Origin: Deinococcus sp. Leaf326
GTDB lineage: Bacteria > Deinococcota > Deinococci > Deinococcales > Deinococcaceae
Length of the DNA: 64,000 nt
NCBI RefSeq assembly: GCF_001424185.1
Contig: NZ_LMOM01000001.1
Span: forward strand, 1,214-65,213
Direction of reading: 5' to 3'
The notes beneath the pieces were generated by a model. It had not been told where the DNA came from, ran no database searches, and saw only the letters and a list, made by a program, of their open reading frames with translations. Both the position numbers and the translations under genes were made by a program. Below are positions 50,988 through 61,260 of this stretch, piece by piece; within the stretch, counting starts at the first letter, position 1; every line of letters starts with the position of its first letter.

Positions 50988-52102
50988 GCGCCCCTGCCCT
51001 CAAAGTCCAGCGGCCCCCCGCCCAGTCCCAGTTCTCCGTGGCGTGGCGGCAGTTCCGCAAGAACTCGTTGGCCCGCTTCGGCGGCTTCGTCCTCATCCTG
51101 CTGTATCTCACGGCCCTGTTCGCAGGTTTCCTGGCCCCCGACGGCCTATCGAACTACAGCACGACCAACCTCACGCCCTACCACCCACCGACCCCTATCC
51201 ATATCCGGACCGAGCAGGGATTTACGCGGCCGTTCGTGTACCAGTACACCCAGCAGCTCAACCCGGACACCTTCGTCAACGAGTACCGCCCGACGGCTGA
51301 GCGCTGCCCGCTGTACCTGGGAGTACGCGGCGATAGTTACCGCATCCTGGGCCTTATTCCCAGCTCGCTGCACCTGTTCGGCACGGGCAGCGACACTTGC
51401 AAGGTCTATCTGTTCGGCGGCGACTCGCTGGGCCGCGACCTGTTCTCGCGCACGCTGTATGCCGGGCAGATCTCGCTGACCATCGGCGTGCTGTCGGTGC
51501 TGCTCTCGACCCTCATCGGGATGCTGATGGGCGCGATGTCGGCCTACTTCGGCGGCTGGGTGGACAATGTCATCCAGCGCCTGATCGAAGTGATCGCCTC
51601 GATTCCCTACCTCTTTCTGGTCATCCTGCTGCGTTCCATCTTTCCGCAGAACGTCAACCCGATCCTGGCCCTGTACATCATCCTGGGCATCCTGGCGTTC
51701 ATCAGCTGGGGTGGGCTGGCGCGTGTGGTGCGTGGGCAGCTCCTGAGCGTGCGTGAACAGGACTACGTGGCGGCAGCCACATCGCTGGGCGCCAGCAACA
51801 GCCGCATCATGTGGCGTCACATGCTGCCTTCGATGACCACCTACCTCATCGTGGGTCTGAGCCTCTCGATTCCGGCGACCATCCTGCTCGAGTCGGGCCT
51901 GAGCTTCGTGGGTATCGGCGCGGTCGAGCCTTACTCCTCTTGGGGCAGCCTGCTGAACAAGGCGCAGGAAGGCGGCTTCGCCAGCATCACCCAACGGCCC
52001 TGGGTGCTGATCCCCGGCTTCTTCATCGTGCTGACCGTGATGTGCTATCAGCTCCTCGGCGACGGCCTGCGCGACGCTTTCGACCCGCGCAAGCGCCAGT
52101 AG
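50984..52102 (+). CDS. Peptide ABC transporter permease, DppC/OppC type
   Basis: 372 residues, longer than the usual ~300. After the first helix it carries an insertion of about 80 residues facing outside (about 55-140) with two cysteines, CPLYLGVRG and [10 protein letters not shown], that could pair. The transporter part is standard: [20 protein letters not shown], then [20 protein letters not shown] as the EAA loop and [20 protein letters not shown] overlaps the DppB stop. Confidence 0.92.
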   Translation: MSAPALKVQRPPAQSQFSVAWRQFRKNSLARFGGFVLILLYLTALFAGFLAPDGLSNYSTTNLTPYHPPTPIHIRTEQGFTRPFVYQYTQQLNPDTFVNEYRPTAERCPLYLGVRGDSYRILGLIPSSLHLFGTGSDTCKVYLFGGDSLGRDLFSRTLYAGQISLTIGVLSVLLSTLIGMLMGAMSAYFGGWVDNVIQRLIEVIASIPYLFLVILLRSIFPQNVNPILALYIILGILAFISWGGLARVVRGQLLSVREQDYVAAATSLGASNSRIMWRHMLPSMTTYLIVGLSLSIPATILLESGLSFVGIGAVEPYSSWGSLLNKAQEGGFASITQRPWVLIPGFFIVLTVMCYQLLGDGLRDAFDPRKRQ

Positions 52103-52212
52103 CTCTAGGCACCGCAGGCCTCCTGGAAGGGGGAGGGCCTGTGGTGGCAGGGGCGCTCTCCCATTGCGGGACACTTGGCCCCCTGCTCCAGGGCTCCGTC
52201 CAGACAGGGTTG

Positions 52213-52218
52213 TATGAT
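52213..52218 (+). promoter_or_regulatory. Possible -10 before the transporter ATPases
   Basis: TATGAT, 39 bases before the ATG; no clear -35. Suggests the ATPase genes may also be transcribed separately. Confidence 0.3.
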
Positions 52219-52257
52219 GACCTACATGTTTCAACAGGGAATAGACAAGGGAGAACA

Positions 52258-53303
52258 ATGACCCACCAGAACGACGTTCTGCTCGCCGTCAACAATCTCA
52301 AGACGTACTTCAACACCGACGACGGTGTGGTCAAGAGTGTCGACGGCGTGACCTTCCACATCAAGAAGGGCGAGACCCTGGCCGTCGTGGGCGAGTCGGG
52401 TTCGGGCAAGAGCGTGACCAGTCTCAGCGTCATGCGCCTGATCCCCATGCCCCCCGGCAAGATCGTGGAAGGCGAGATCCTGTTCACCGGTAAGGACGGC
52501 ACCCAGAAGAACTTGGTGACGATCTCCGAAGCCGAGATGCGCAAGATCCGCGGCAACGACATTTCCATGATCTTTCAGGAGCCGATGACCAGCCTCAACC
52601 CGGTGTACACCGTGGGCGACCAGATCGCCGAGGCGGTCATGCTGCACCAGAACAAGAACCGCAAGGACGCGATGGGTGTGGCGACCGACATGCTGCGCTT
52701 CGTGGGCATTCCGGCTCCCGAAAAGCGCGTGAACGAGTATCCCCACCAGCTCTCGGGCGGGATGCGTCAGCGCGTGATGATCGCCATGGCCCTGTCGTGC
52801 AACCCGGCCCTGCTCATCGCCGACGAGCCGACCACCGCACTTGACGTGACCATTCAGGCGCAGATTCTGGACCTCATGCGCAAGCTTCAGACCGATATCG
52901 GCATGAGTATCCTGTTCATCACGCACAACCTGGGTGTGGTGGCCGAGATGGCCGACCGCGTCGTCGTGATGTACGGCGGCCGCGTGGTCGAGGAAGGCGA
53001 CGTGGTCGAGATCTTCAAGGCCCCGCGTCACCCCTATACCATGGGCCTGCTCAACAGCATCCCGCGTCCCGGCGGCGAGCACGAGTACGTGGCCGGCCAG
53101 CCCAAAAAGCGCCTGGAAGCCATTCCCGGCAACGTCCCCAACCCGCTCAACCTGCCGCCCGGCTGTTCCTTCGAGCCGCGCTGTAAGTTCGCCGTTCCCG
53201 AGTGCAGTCAGGCTGTGCCGCCCCTGGAAGATACGGGAGGCGGACATACGGCCCGCTGCATCCGCTGGCGCGAGTTTGAAACCGTACAGCAGGAGGTGTC
53301 CGC

Positions 53304-53307
<4 letters not shown>
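52258..53307 (+). CDS. Peptide ABC transporter ATP-binding protein, DppD/OppD type
   Basis: 349 residues. Walker [15 protein letters not shown], signature [15 protein letters not shown], Walker [13 protein letters not shown], then the C-terminal oligopeptide-transporter extension with cysteines [15 protein letters not shown] and PECSQAV, the family's Fe-S-like Cys motif. It follows DppC by 155 bases. GAGA-type SD (AAGGGAG) before the ATG. Pairs with the next ATPase. Confidence 0.94.
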
Positions 53308-54335
<1,028 letters not shown>

Positions 54336-54406
54336 TCGGCTGCATCTGGAGGGTGGGGGAGGGGCGACTAAAGCCCTTCTCCCACTCTTTTGTTCAGCAG
54401 AATGAC

Positions 54407-54446
54407 AAAACGCCCCGGCATCCACTTCAGGACGCCGGGGCGTTTT
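54407..54446. terminator. Terminator after the peptide transporter
   Basis: 13-bp perfect stem AAAACGCCCCGGC / GCCGGGGCGTTTT with a 14-base loop; works in both directions between convergent genes. Confidence 0.85.
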
Positions 54447-54468
54447 CGGAGGGGGTTATGCAGGACCC

Positions 54469-54717
54469 TTAGTGACCGTCGCCGTCCTTGGCTTCGCGCT
54501 TGCCTTCGTTGTACTCGGCGTGGGCTTCGCGGTTGTGCAACTCGGCCTTGGCACGGTCCTCAGTGGCCTTGAGCTTGTCGGCCGCGTTGTCCACGTGGTC
54601 GTCGCCCACTTTCGAGGCCACGTCGTGCCCGGCGGCCCGGAGGCGGTCGGCGCCCTCGTTGATCTTGGCCTTGGCCGCGTCGGCCAGGTTCTGCAGTGTG
54701 TTCTTGTCGTCACTCAC
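54469..54717 (-). CDS. Small hydrophilic helical protein, CsbD/LEA-like
   Basis: 82 residues, no cysteine, aromatic content near zero, very rich in Ala, Asp, Lys and Glu (NLADAAKAKINEGADRLRAA, ADKLKATEDRAKAEL). It should be an extended amphipathic helix like stress proteins of the CsbD or LEA type. GTG start at 54717 with AGGAGGT 8 bases upstream. Likely a stress or desiccation protein, by composition only. Confidence 0.7.
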   Translation of the reverse strand: MSDDKNTLQNLADAAKAKINEGADRLRAAGHDVASKVGDDHVDNAADKLKATEDRAKAELHNREAHAEYNEGKREAKDGDGH

Positions 54718-55038
54718 AGTGATTTACCTCCTGAGGTTGGATTCCCGGTTTGGGTGCCCTCAGCATTCCCCGCTGACCTGCCGTACAGATGAAACGAAGC
54801 CCAGGACCGCCTTTAAAAAGTGGGGGAGTCAGTTGGAGCCGCCCCCAGTCTGAGGGCGCTTAGACCGTTGCCTGGCCCCGTGTAGCACGCCTCGGCTCTG
54901 GCGCCCGGACGAACCGGAGCCTCCTTGGGGTTGCGCTTCCGGCGAGCGTAAAGGGGGTCCCATACTAGGGAGAGGAGGACGGCCTGTCAGATATCGGCTG
55001 GCCTTTTTTCGCCTGACGGGGGTAGAGTGTTCCCCGAT
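54718..55038. other. 321-bp region before icd with terminator-like element
   Basis: Divergent promoters expected. A GGCC / GGCC pair (54981-55003) followed by T6 (55004-55009) resembles a terminator or attenuator about 30 bases before the icd start; AGGAGGAC at about 54974 has no start codon after it. TAGAGT at 55023-55028 is a possible -10 for icd. Confidence 0.4.
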
Positions 55039-56298
55039 ATGACCAGCCACATCAAGGTGCCCGCACAGGGCGAGAAGATCACCATGCAGGGCGATCAGCT
55101 TCAGGTGCCCGATCAGCCCATCATCCCCTTCGTCGAGGGTGACGGCACCGGACGCGACATCTGGAAGGCCAGCGTGCGCGTCCTGGACGCAGCGGTCGAA
55201 GCGGCCTACGGCGGCAAGCGCAAGATCGAGTGGCTCGAAGTCTACGCGGGCGAAAAGAGCACCGAGGTCTACGGCGAGAACGAGTGGCTGCCCGACGAGA
55301 CCGTCAAGGCCTTCGACGAGTACCTCATCGGCATCAAAGGTCCCCTGACCACGCCGGTCGGCGGCGGCATCCGCTCCATCAACGTGGCGCTGCGCCAGCT
55401 TCTCGACCTGTACGCCTGCCTGCGCCCCGTGCAGTACTTCGCGGGCGTGCCCAGCCCCCTCAAGCAGCCCGAGCTCGTGGATATGGTCATCTTCCGCGAG
55501 AACACGGAAGACATCTACGCGGGGATCGAGTACAAGGCCGGCACTCCCGAGGCCAACAAGCTGCGCGACTTCCTCATCAACGAGATGGGCGTCACGCAGA
55601 TCCGCTTCCCCGACAGCAGCAGCCTGGGCGTCAAGCCGGTCTCGAAGGAAGGCACCGAGCGCCTCGTGCGCGCCGCCATCCAGTACGCCATCGACAACGG
55701 CCGCAAGAGCGTGACGCTGGTGCACAAGGGCAATATCATGAAGTTCACCGAGGGCGGCTTCCGTGACTGGGGCTATGAGCTCGCCAAGCGTGAATTCGGC
55801 GGTGTGGAACTCGACGGCGGTCCCTGGCTCAAGCTGCCCGGCGGCATCGTGATCAAGGACGTGATCGCCGACGCCTTCCTCCAGCAGATTCTCCTGCGTC
55901 CCTCCGAGTACGACGTGATCGCCACGCTGAACCTCAACGGCGACTACGTCTCCGACGCCCTCGCCGCGCAGGTCGGCGGCATCGGCATCGCTCCTGGCGC
56001 CAACATCAACTACGTGACCGGCCACGCCATCTTCGAAGCGACCCACGGCACCGCGCCCAAGTACGCCGACAAGAACGTCATCAACCCCAGCTCGGTCATC
56101 CTGTCGGGCGAAATGATGCTGCGCCACATGGGCTGGTCCGAAGCGGCCGACCTGATCCTCAAGGGTCTGGACCAGACTATCGGGCAGAAGTTCGTGACCT
56201 ATGACTTCGCCCGCAGCATGGAAGGCGCGCACGAGGTCAAGACGAGCGAGTTTGCCGACAAGATCATCGAGAACATGAAGGCGATGCCCCAGGCCTGA
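55039..56298 (+). CDS. icd: NADP-dependent isocitrate dehydrogenase
   Basis: TCA-cycle step from isocitrate to 2-oxoglutarate. 419 residues, the homodimeric enteric-type enzyme. The substrate/phosphorylation site RSINVALRQ has Ser113, the same number as E. coli. [38 protein letters not shown] and [13 protein letters not shown] are typical; the last two give NADP and metal sites. The ATG at 55039 is preferred over the earlier in-frame start. Ends with a hairpin. Confidence 0.96.
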   Translation: MTSHIKVPAQGEKITMQGDQLQVPDQPIIPFVEGDGTGRDIWKASVRVLDAAVEAAYGGKRKIEWLEVYAGEKSTEVYGENEWLPDETVKAFDEYLIGIKGPLTTPVGGGIRSINVALRQLLDLYACLRPVQYFAGVPSPLKQPELVDMVIFRENTEDIYAGIEYKAGTPEANKLRDFLINEMGVTQIRFPDSSSLGVKPVSKEGTERLVRAAIQYAIDNGRKSVTLVHKGNIMKFTEGGFRDWGYELAKREFGGVELDGGPWLKLPGGIVIKDVIADAFLQQILLRPSEYDVIATLNLNGDYVSDALAAQVGGIGIAPGANINYVTGHAIFEATHGTAPKYADKNVINPSSVILSGEMMLRHMGWSEAADLILKGLDQTIGQKFVTYDFARSMEGAHEVKTSEFADKIIENMKAMPQA

Positions 56299-56314
56299 GC
56301 CCCGCGCTCTGAGG

Positions 56315-56351
56315 GTGGGCGGCGTTTCCCGGTAACGGGGGCGCCGCCCGC
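56315..56351 (+). terminator. icd terminator
   Basis: 10-bp stem with one G-T pair around GGGCGGCG / CGCCGCCC, followed by CCCGTTTTGCC. Confidence 0.7.
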
Positions 56352-56363
56352 CCCGTTTTGCCG

Positions 56364-56369
56364 TATCCT
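56364..56369 (+). promoter_or_regulatory. Leaderless -10 box of the small membrane gene
   Basis: TATCCT, 7 bases before the ATG at 56377. Confidence 0.5.
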
Positions 56370-56376
56370 GCGCCGC

Positions 56377-56670
56377 ATGACCCGCGTGGTGTTTTTCCTG
56401 CTCGGCGTGGCGCTGCTGGCCGTCACGGCGTTGGGCGCCCTGTGGCTGCTGGGGCAGCTGCTCGCCGGCCTGGGGGCCTTCATCGCCGGGACGGCGGGCG
56501 TGATGCTGCGGCTGCTGTGGTTCCTGGCCGTGGCCGGGGTCCTGGGCGGCGTGGCCTTCTTTCTGTCGAGCGCCTGGCGACCGGCGGGCCGGGGCCCCGG
56601 CCCCCAGCGCCGTGTGACTCCAATGGCCGCGTCCGTCCCCGCTCCAGTGCCCACCGAGAAGGCCCGGTGA
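56377..56670 (+). CDS. Small two-helix membrane protein
   Basis: 97 residues. Two membrane helices (FFLLGVALLAVTALGALWLL and LLWFLAVAGVLGGVAFFL) with a basic, proline-rich C-terminal tail (RPAGRGPGPQRRV). No recognised family. Leaderless-type start; its stop overlaps the methyltransferase GTG (GTGA), so the two are co-translated. Confidence 0.65.
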   Translation: MTRVVFFLLGVALLAVTALGALWLLGQLLAGLGAFIAGTAGVMLRLLWFLAVAGVLGGVAFFLSSAWRPAGRGPGPQRRVTPMAASVPAPVPTEKAR

Positions 56671-57431
56671 GCACCAACCCCGACCGCTTTCTGGGCCGCG
56701 CGGCGGTGTATGCGGCAGCGCGCCCGCCCTACCCGGCGGCGCTGGGCGAGTGGCTGACGGCCGAGGGCCTACTGCGTGGCAATGTGGCCGATCTCGGCGC
56801 GGGGACGGGGCTGTTCACGCGCCTGCTGCTCTCGGCGGGGGCGGCGCAGGTGGACGCTGTGGAGCCCAACCCCGAAATGCGCGCCGAGCTGGAAGCGGCC
56901 CTCGCGGCGCAGGTGGCCTCGGGGACGGTGCGGGTGCACGCCGGGACCTCCGAGGCCACCGGGCTGCCGGACGCCTCGCTGGACCTGATCACGGCGGCGC
57001 AGGCGGCCCACTGGTTCGCTCCGGAGCCGACCCTACGCGAGCTGCGGCGGGTCCTGCGCCCTGGCGGACGCGTGCTGCTCGTCTGGAACGACTGGCGCGG
57101 CGTGGACGCGCCCCTGAACCGGGCCTACGGCGAGGTCGTGGCGCAGTTTACCGAAGCGGACGTGCCGGTACTGGCGACCCGCGTGCCCGAGGCCGAGTTG
57201 CCGGGGCTGCTGCCGGGCGGGTTCGAGAAACGCCTCTTCGACCACGCCGTGCCCTTTACCCGTGAGCGCCTGCGGGCCCTGGCCGGCAGCGTCAGCTACC
57301 TGCCCTCGCCGGGCGACCCGGTCTACCCGGACATGGCGGCGGCGTTGGACCGGGCCTTCGGGGACCCGGAGGGGGGAGAGGCGCCGCTGGTGTACCGCAC
57401 CCACGCCTACCTGGGCCGGATAGAGGACTGA
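56667..57431 (+). CDS. Class I SAM-dependent methyltransferase
   Basis: 254 residues. Methyltransferase motif I VADLGAGTGLFTRLLLS near residue 38, acidic motif VDAVEPNPEMRAEL, and the RRVLRPGGRVLLVWNDW segment (motif V/VI). The N-terminus RAAVYAAARPPYP is of the ubiquinone/menaquinone-methyltransferase-like Methyltransf_11 type. Substrate unknown. GTG start overlaps the upstream stop. Confidence 0.88.
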   Translation: MSTNPDRFLGRAAVYAAARPPYPAALGEWLTAEGLLRGNVADLGAGTGLFTRLLLSAGAAQVDAVEPNPEMRAELEAALAAQVASGTVRVHAGTSEATGLPDASLDLITAAQAAHWFAPEPTLRELRRVLRPGGRVLLVWNDWRGVDAPLNRAYGEVVAQFTEADVPVLATRVPEAELPGLLPGGFEKRLFDHAVPFTRERLRALAGSVSYLPSPGDPVYPDMAAALDRAFGDPEGGEAPLVYRTHAYLGRIED

Positions 57432-57531
57432 GCCCCGGCTCGTCCCGTTCCTGGCCCTCAAATGTGACGAACATGACGCGGCTCAAGCTCTCCTCACGGC
57501 GCATCAGGAAGGGTGTGGTGCACTACGTGGC

Positions 57532-58005
57532 ATGAACCGTTTCCAAGTGTCTGCCCTGGCCCTCACCGCCGCCGCCCTGCCGGTCCTCGCCGCTGCGCAG
57601 GCTCCGGCCCTGCCCGCCGGCTGGACGAACGCCGCTCTGGCCGGCGCGACGTACGTGATTCTCGACCCGCGTCTGGAGGGCAACCCCGGTCTCCTGAACG
57701 CCGAGCAGCAGGCGGGAATCCTGAAGGCCATGCGTACCGACTCGGCCGGAGCGATCTCGCGTCACTACCCCAGCGCGAAGTTCGTGACCGATCCCGCCAC
57801 GCCCGGCGCCGTGAAGGTGTCTCCCGTGCTCGTGACTCCCAGTGCGCTCGTGCCCTGGGCCAAGCTCAGCGCCCGGATGGACCTGCAACTGGCCGACGGC
57901 AACACGGTATCGCTCAACGAGAGCTTCGGGCTGCTCACGCTGTGGCAGCAGGGCGCGCAGGCGGCCAACTACGCCTACGACCGCATTGCTCAGCGCCTGC
58001 CCTAA
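57532..58005 (+). CDS. Exported protein of unknown function
   Basis: 157 residues. A Sec signal (MNRFQVSALALTAAALPVLAAAQ, about 1-23) is followed by a mature domain with no recognised family: LPAGWTNAALAGATYVILDP and AKLSARMDLQLADGNTVSL suggest a small beta-rich fold. No cysteines. Monocistronic with a hairpin after it. Confidence 0.65.
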   Translation: MNRFQVSALALTAAALPVLAAAQAPALPAGWTNAALAGATYVILDPRLEGNPGLLNAEQQAGILKAMRTDSAGAISRHYPSAKFVTDPATPGAVKVSPVLVTPSALVPWAKLSARMDLQLADGNTVSLNESFGLLTLWQQGAQAANYAYDRIAQRLP

Positions 58006-58028
58006 AAGCGCGTTTAAGTCCTCTTGAG

Positions 58029-58055
58029 ACGGCCCCTGCCCCGCGCGGGGGCCGT
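58029..58055 (+). terminator. Hairpin after the exported protein gene
   Basis: 8-bp perfect stem ACGGCCCC / GGGGCCGT with an 11-base loop, just upstream of the next gene's promoter. Confidence 0.45.
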
Positions 58056-58057
58056 GT

Positions 58058-58063
58058 TAGCGT
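58058..58063 (+). promoter_or_regulatory. Leaderless -10 box of the second SDR gene
   Basis: TAGCGT, 6 bases before the ATG. Confidence 0.45.
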
Positions 58064-58069
58064 GGCCGC

Positions 58070-58783
58070 ATGACCGATCAGAAGAAAAGTGCGTTCGTGA
58101 CGGGTGCCAGCAAGGGCATCGGCCTCGCCGTGGCGCAGGCGCTCGCCGCTCAAGGCTACGGCGTGACCCTGACCAGCCGCAAGCAGGACGAGGTGGAGGC
58201 GGCCGCCCGGGAAGTCGGCAGCGGCGCGCGCGGTGTGGTGTGCGACGTGCGTGACCCGGCCGCCGTGCAGAGCGCCGTGGACGCCCATGTGGAGACCTTC
58301 GGCGGCCTCGACGTGCTGTTCGTAAACGCGGGTGTGGGTGTGTTCGGCAACGTCGAGGACCTGAGTATCGAGGACTGGCAGGCCATGATCGACACCAACC
58401 TCAGCGGGGCGTTCTATACCGTCAAGGCGGCGATTCCGGCCCTCAAGCAGGGGGGCGGATACATCTTTACCCTCAGCAGCCTTGCGGGGCGCAACGCCAT
58501 GCCCGGCGGCGGCGGGTACAACGCGAGCAAGTTCGGTCTCAACGGCCTGTCGGAAGTCATGAACCTCGACCTGCGCCAGCACGACATCAAGGTGACGCAG
58601 ATCATGCCTGGCAGTGTGGCGACCGAGTTCGGCGGCCATCAGCCCTCGGACGCCGACGCCTGGAAGATCCAGCCCGAGGACCTCGCGCAGCTCACGGTGG
58701 ACCTGCTGAACATGCCCGCGCGCACGTTGCCCAGCCGCGTCGAGGTACGCCCCGCGCGCCCGGATAAGAAGCCCAAGAACTGA
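58070..58783 (+). CDS. Short-chain dehydrogenase/reductase
   Basis: 237 residues, a classical cytoplasmic SDR. TGASKGIG near residue 12, VCDVRDPA, LFVNAGVG, the Ser in TLSSLAGRN and the YNASKFG Tyr/Lys pair are all present. NAD(P)-dependent; substrate unknown. Leaderless-type promoter; followed by a strong hairpin. Confidence 0.9.
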   Translation: MTDQKKSAFVTGASKGIGLAVAQALAAQGYGVTLTSRKQDEVEAAAREVGSGARGVVCDVRDPAAVQSAVDAHVETFGGLDVLFVNAGVGVFGNVEDLSIEDWQAMIDTNLSGAFYTVKAAIPALKQGGGYIFTLSSLAGRNAMPGGGGYNASKFGLNGLSEVMNLDLRQHDIKVTQIMPGSVATEFGGHQPSDADAWKIQPEDLAQLTVDLLNMPARTLPSRVEVRPARPDKKPKN

Positions 58784-58799
58784 TTTTCCCACGTCGTGC

Positions 58800-58828
58800 G
58801 CGCCCCCGGCCCCTGTCGCCGGGGGCGC
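58800..58828 (+). terminator. Terminator after the second SDR gene
   Basis: 11-bp perfect stem GCGCCCCCGGC / GCCGGGGGCGC, 7-base loop CCCTGTC, no T tract. Confidence 0.6.
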
Positions 58829-58869
58829 CTGCGTTGACCGGACTGCTGCGGCTCTCAGGATCGCCCTGC

Positions 58870-58875
58870 TAGAAT
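58870..58875 (+). promoter_or_regulatory. Leaderless -10 box of smpB
   Basis: TAGAAT, 7 bases before the GTG. Confidence 0.55.
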
Positions 58876-58882
58876 ATGGGGC

Positions 58883-59301
58883 GTGTACACCAACCGCCGC
58901 GCGCATTACGAGTACGAACTGTTGGAGCGCTACGAGGCGGGAATCAGTCTGACCGGAAGCGAGGTCAAGAGCATACGCGCCGGCGGCGTGGACTTCCGGG
59001 ACGCCTTCGCGCGCCTGACGAACGGCAACGTGGACCTCGAAGGGCTCTACATCCCCGAATACACGGAAGCCAGCTACAACAACCACACCCCCAGACGTAC
59101 CCGCCGCCTGCTGCTGCACAGCGAAGAGATTGCCAAGCTGCGCCGGGGCCTGGAGCAAAAGGGCCTGACCCTAGTGCCCACCCGCCTGTACCAGAAGGGC
59201 CGGTATTTCAAGGTGGAACTCGCCCTGGCGCGCGGCAAGAAGCTGCACGACAAGCGCCGCGCCGAGGCCGAGAAGACCGTGCGCCGGGAGCTGCGCGACC
59301 T

Positions 59302-59305
<4 letters not shown>
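58883..59305 (+). CDS. smpB: SsrA-binding protein SmpB
   Basis: Partner of tmRNA in rescue of stalled ribosomes. 140 residues, slightly short of the usual 150-160. TNRRAHYEYELLERYEAGI, LTGSEVKSIRAGG and LYIPEYTEASYNNHTPRRTR match the family; the C-terminal helix KKLHDKRRAEAEKTVRRELR is the ribosome-contacting tail. GTG start 7 bases after TAGAAT. Starts a coupled run with the amidase-like and GerMN genes. tmRNA itself is not in the window. Confidence 0.95.
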
Positions 59306-60686
<1,381 letters not shown>

Positions 60687-60690
<4 letters not shown>

Positions 60691-61244
60691 TTCCGCTGCG
60701 CCGGTTCCTGTCGCTGTTCAACGTGGTCACGCTGGCCCTGCTGCTCGTGTCGGCCTACGCCTACGAGGTCGTGCAGCGTCCCCCCGCCCTGCCCACACCC
60801 CCCAAGCTGGAACTGTCCGAGCGCCGGGCGGTCAAGGTCACGGTGTACTACCCCGACACCCAGGTCCAGAACCTGCGGGCCGTGCAGCGTACCGTGCAGG
60901 TCACCGAGGAAAACCCCACTGCGCTGGCCCAGGCTGCCGCGAACGCCTGGGCGCAGGGGCCGGCCGGCAGCGGGACAGGACTGCTGCGCGCCGTGCCGCA
61001 GGGCACCGCCGCTCCGCGCGTCTACCTGCGCGGGACCCACTACTACGTGGACTTCCCGCAGGCGTACACGGGCCTGAACTACGGGGCCAGCGGCGAGCGG
61101 ATGCTCCTGTGTACCCTGACCCGGACGCTGCTCGACAAGCGTGGGCAGGACGTGACCTTCCTCGTGGGGGGGCAGATGACCGATACCCTGGGCCGCATGG
61201 ACCTGCGCGAGCCGTATACCCGCCAGGACTGCACCGACCGGTAA
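60687..61244 (+). CDS. GerMN-domain membrane-anchored protein
   Basis: 185 residues. One N-terminal anchor (FLSLFNVVTLALLLVSAYAY, about 7-26) then a GerMN (sporulation/spore-germination-type) domain: VKVTVYYPDTQVQNLRAVQR, NPTALAQAAANAWAQG and VYLRGTHYYVDFPQAY. In non-sporing bacteria such domains are envelope-associated with unknown role. Two cysteines near the C-terminus could pair. GTG start overlaps the amidase-like stop (GTGA), so the two envelope proteins are made together. Confidence 0.82.
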
Positions 61245-61260
61245 GGCCGGGCACACGCGC

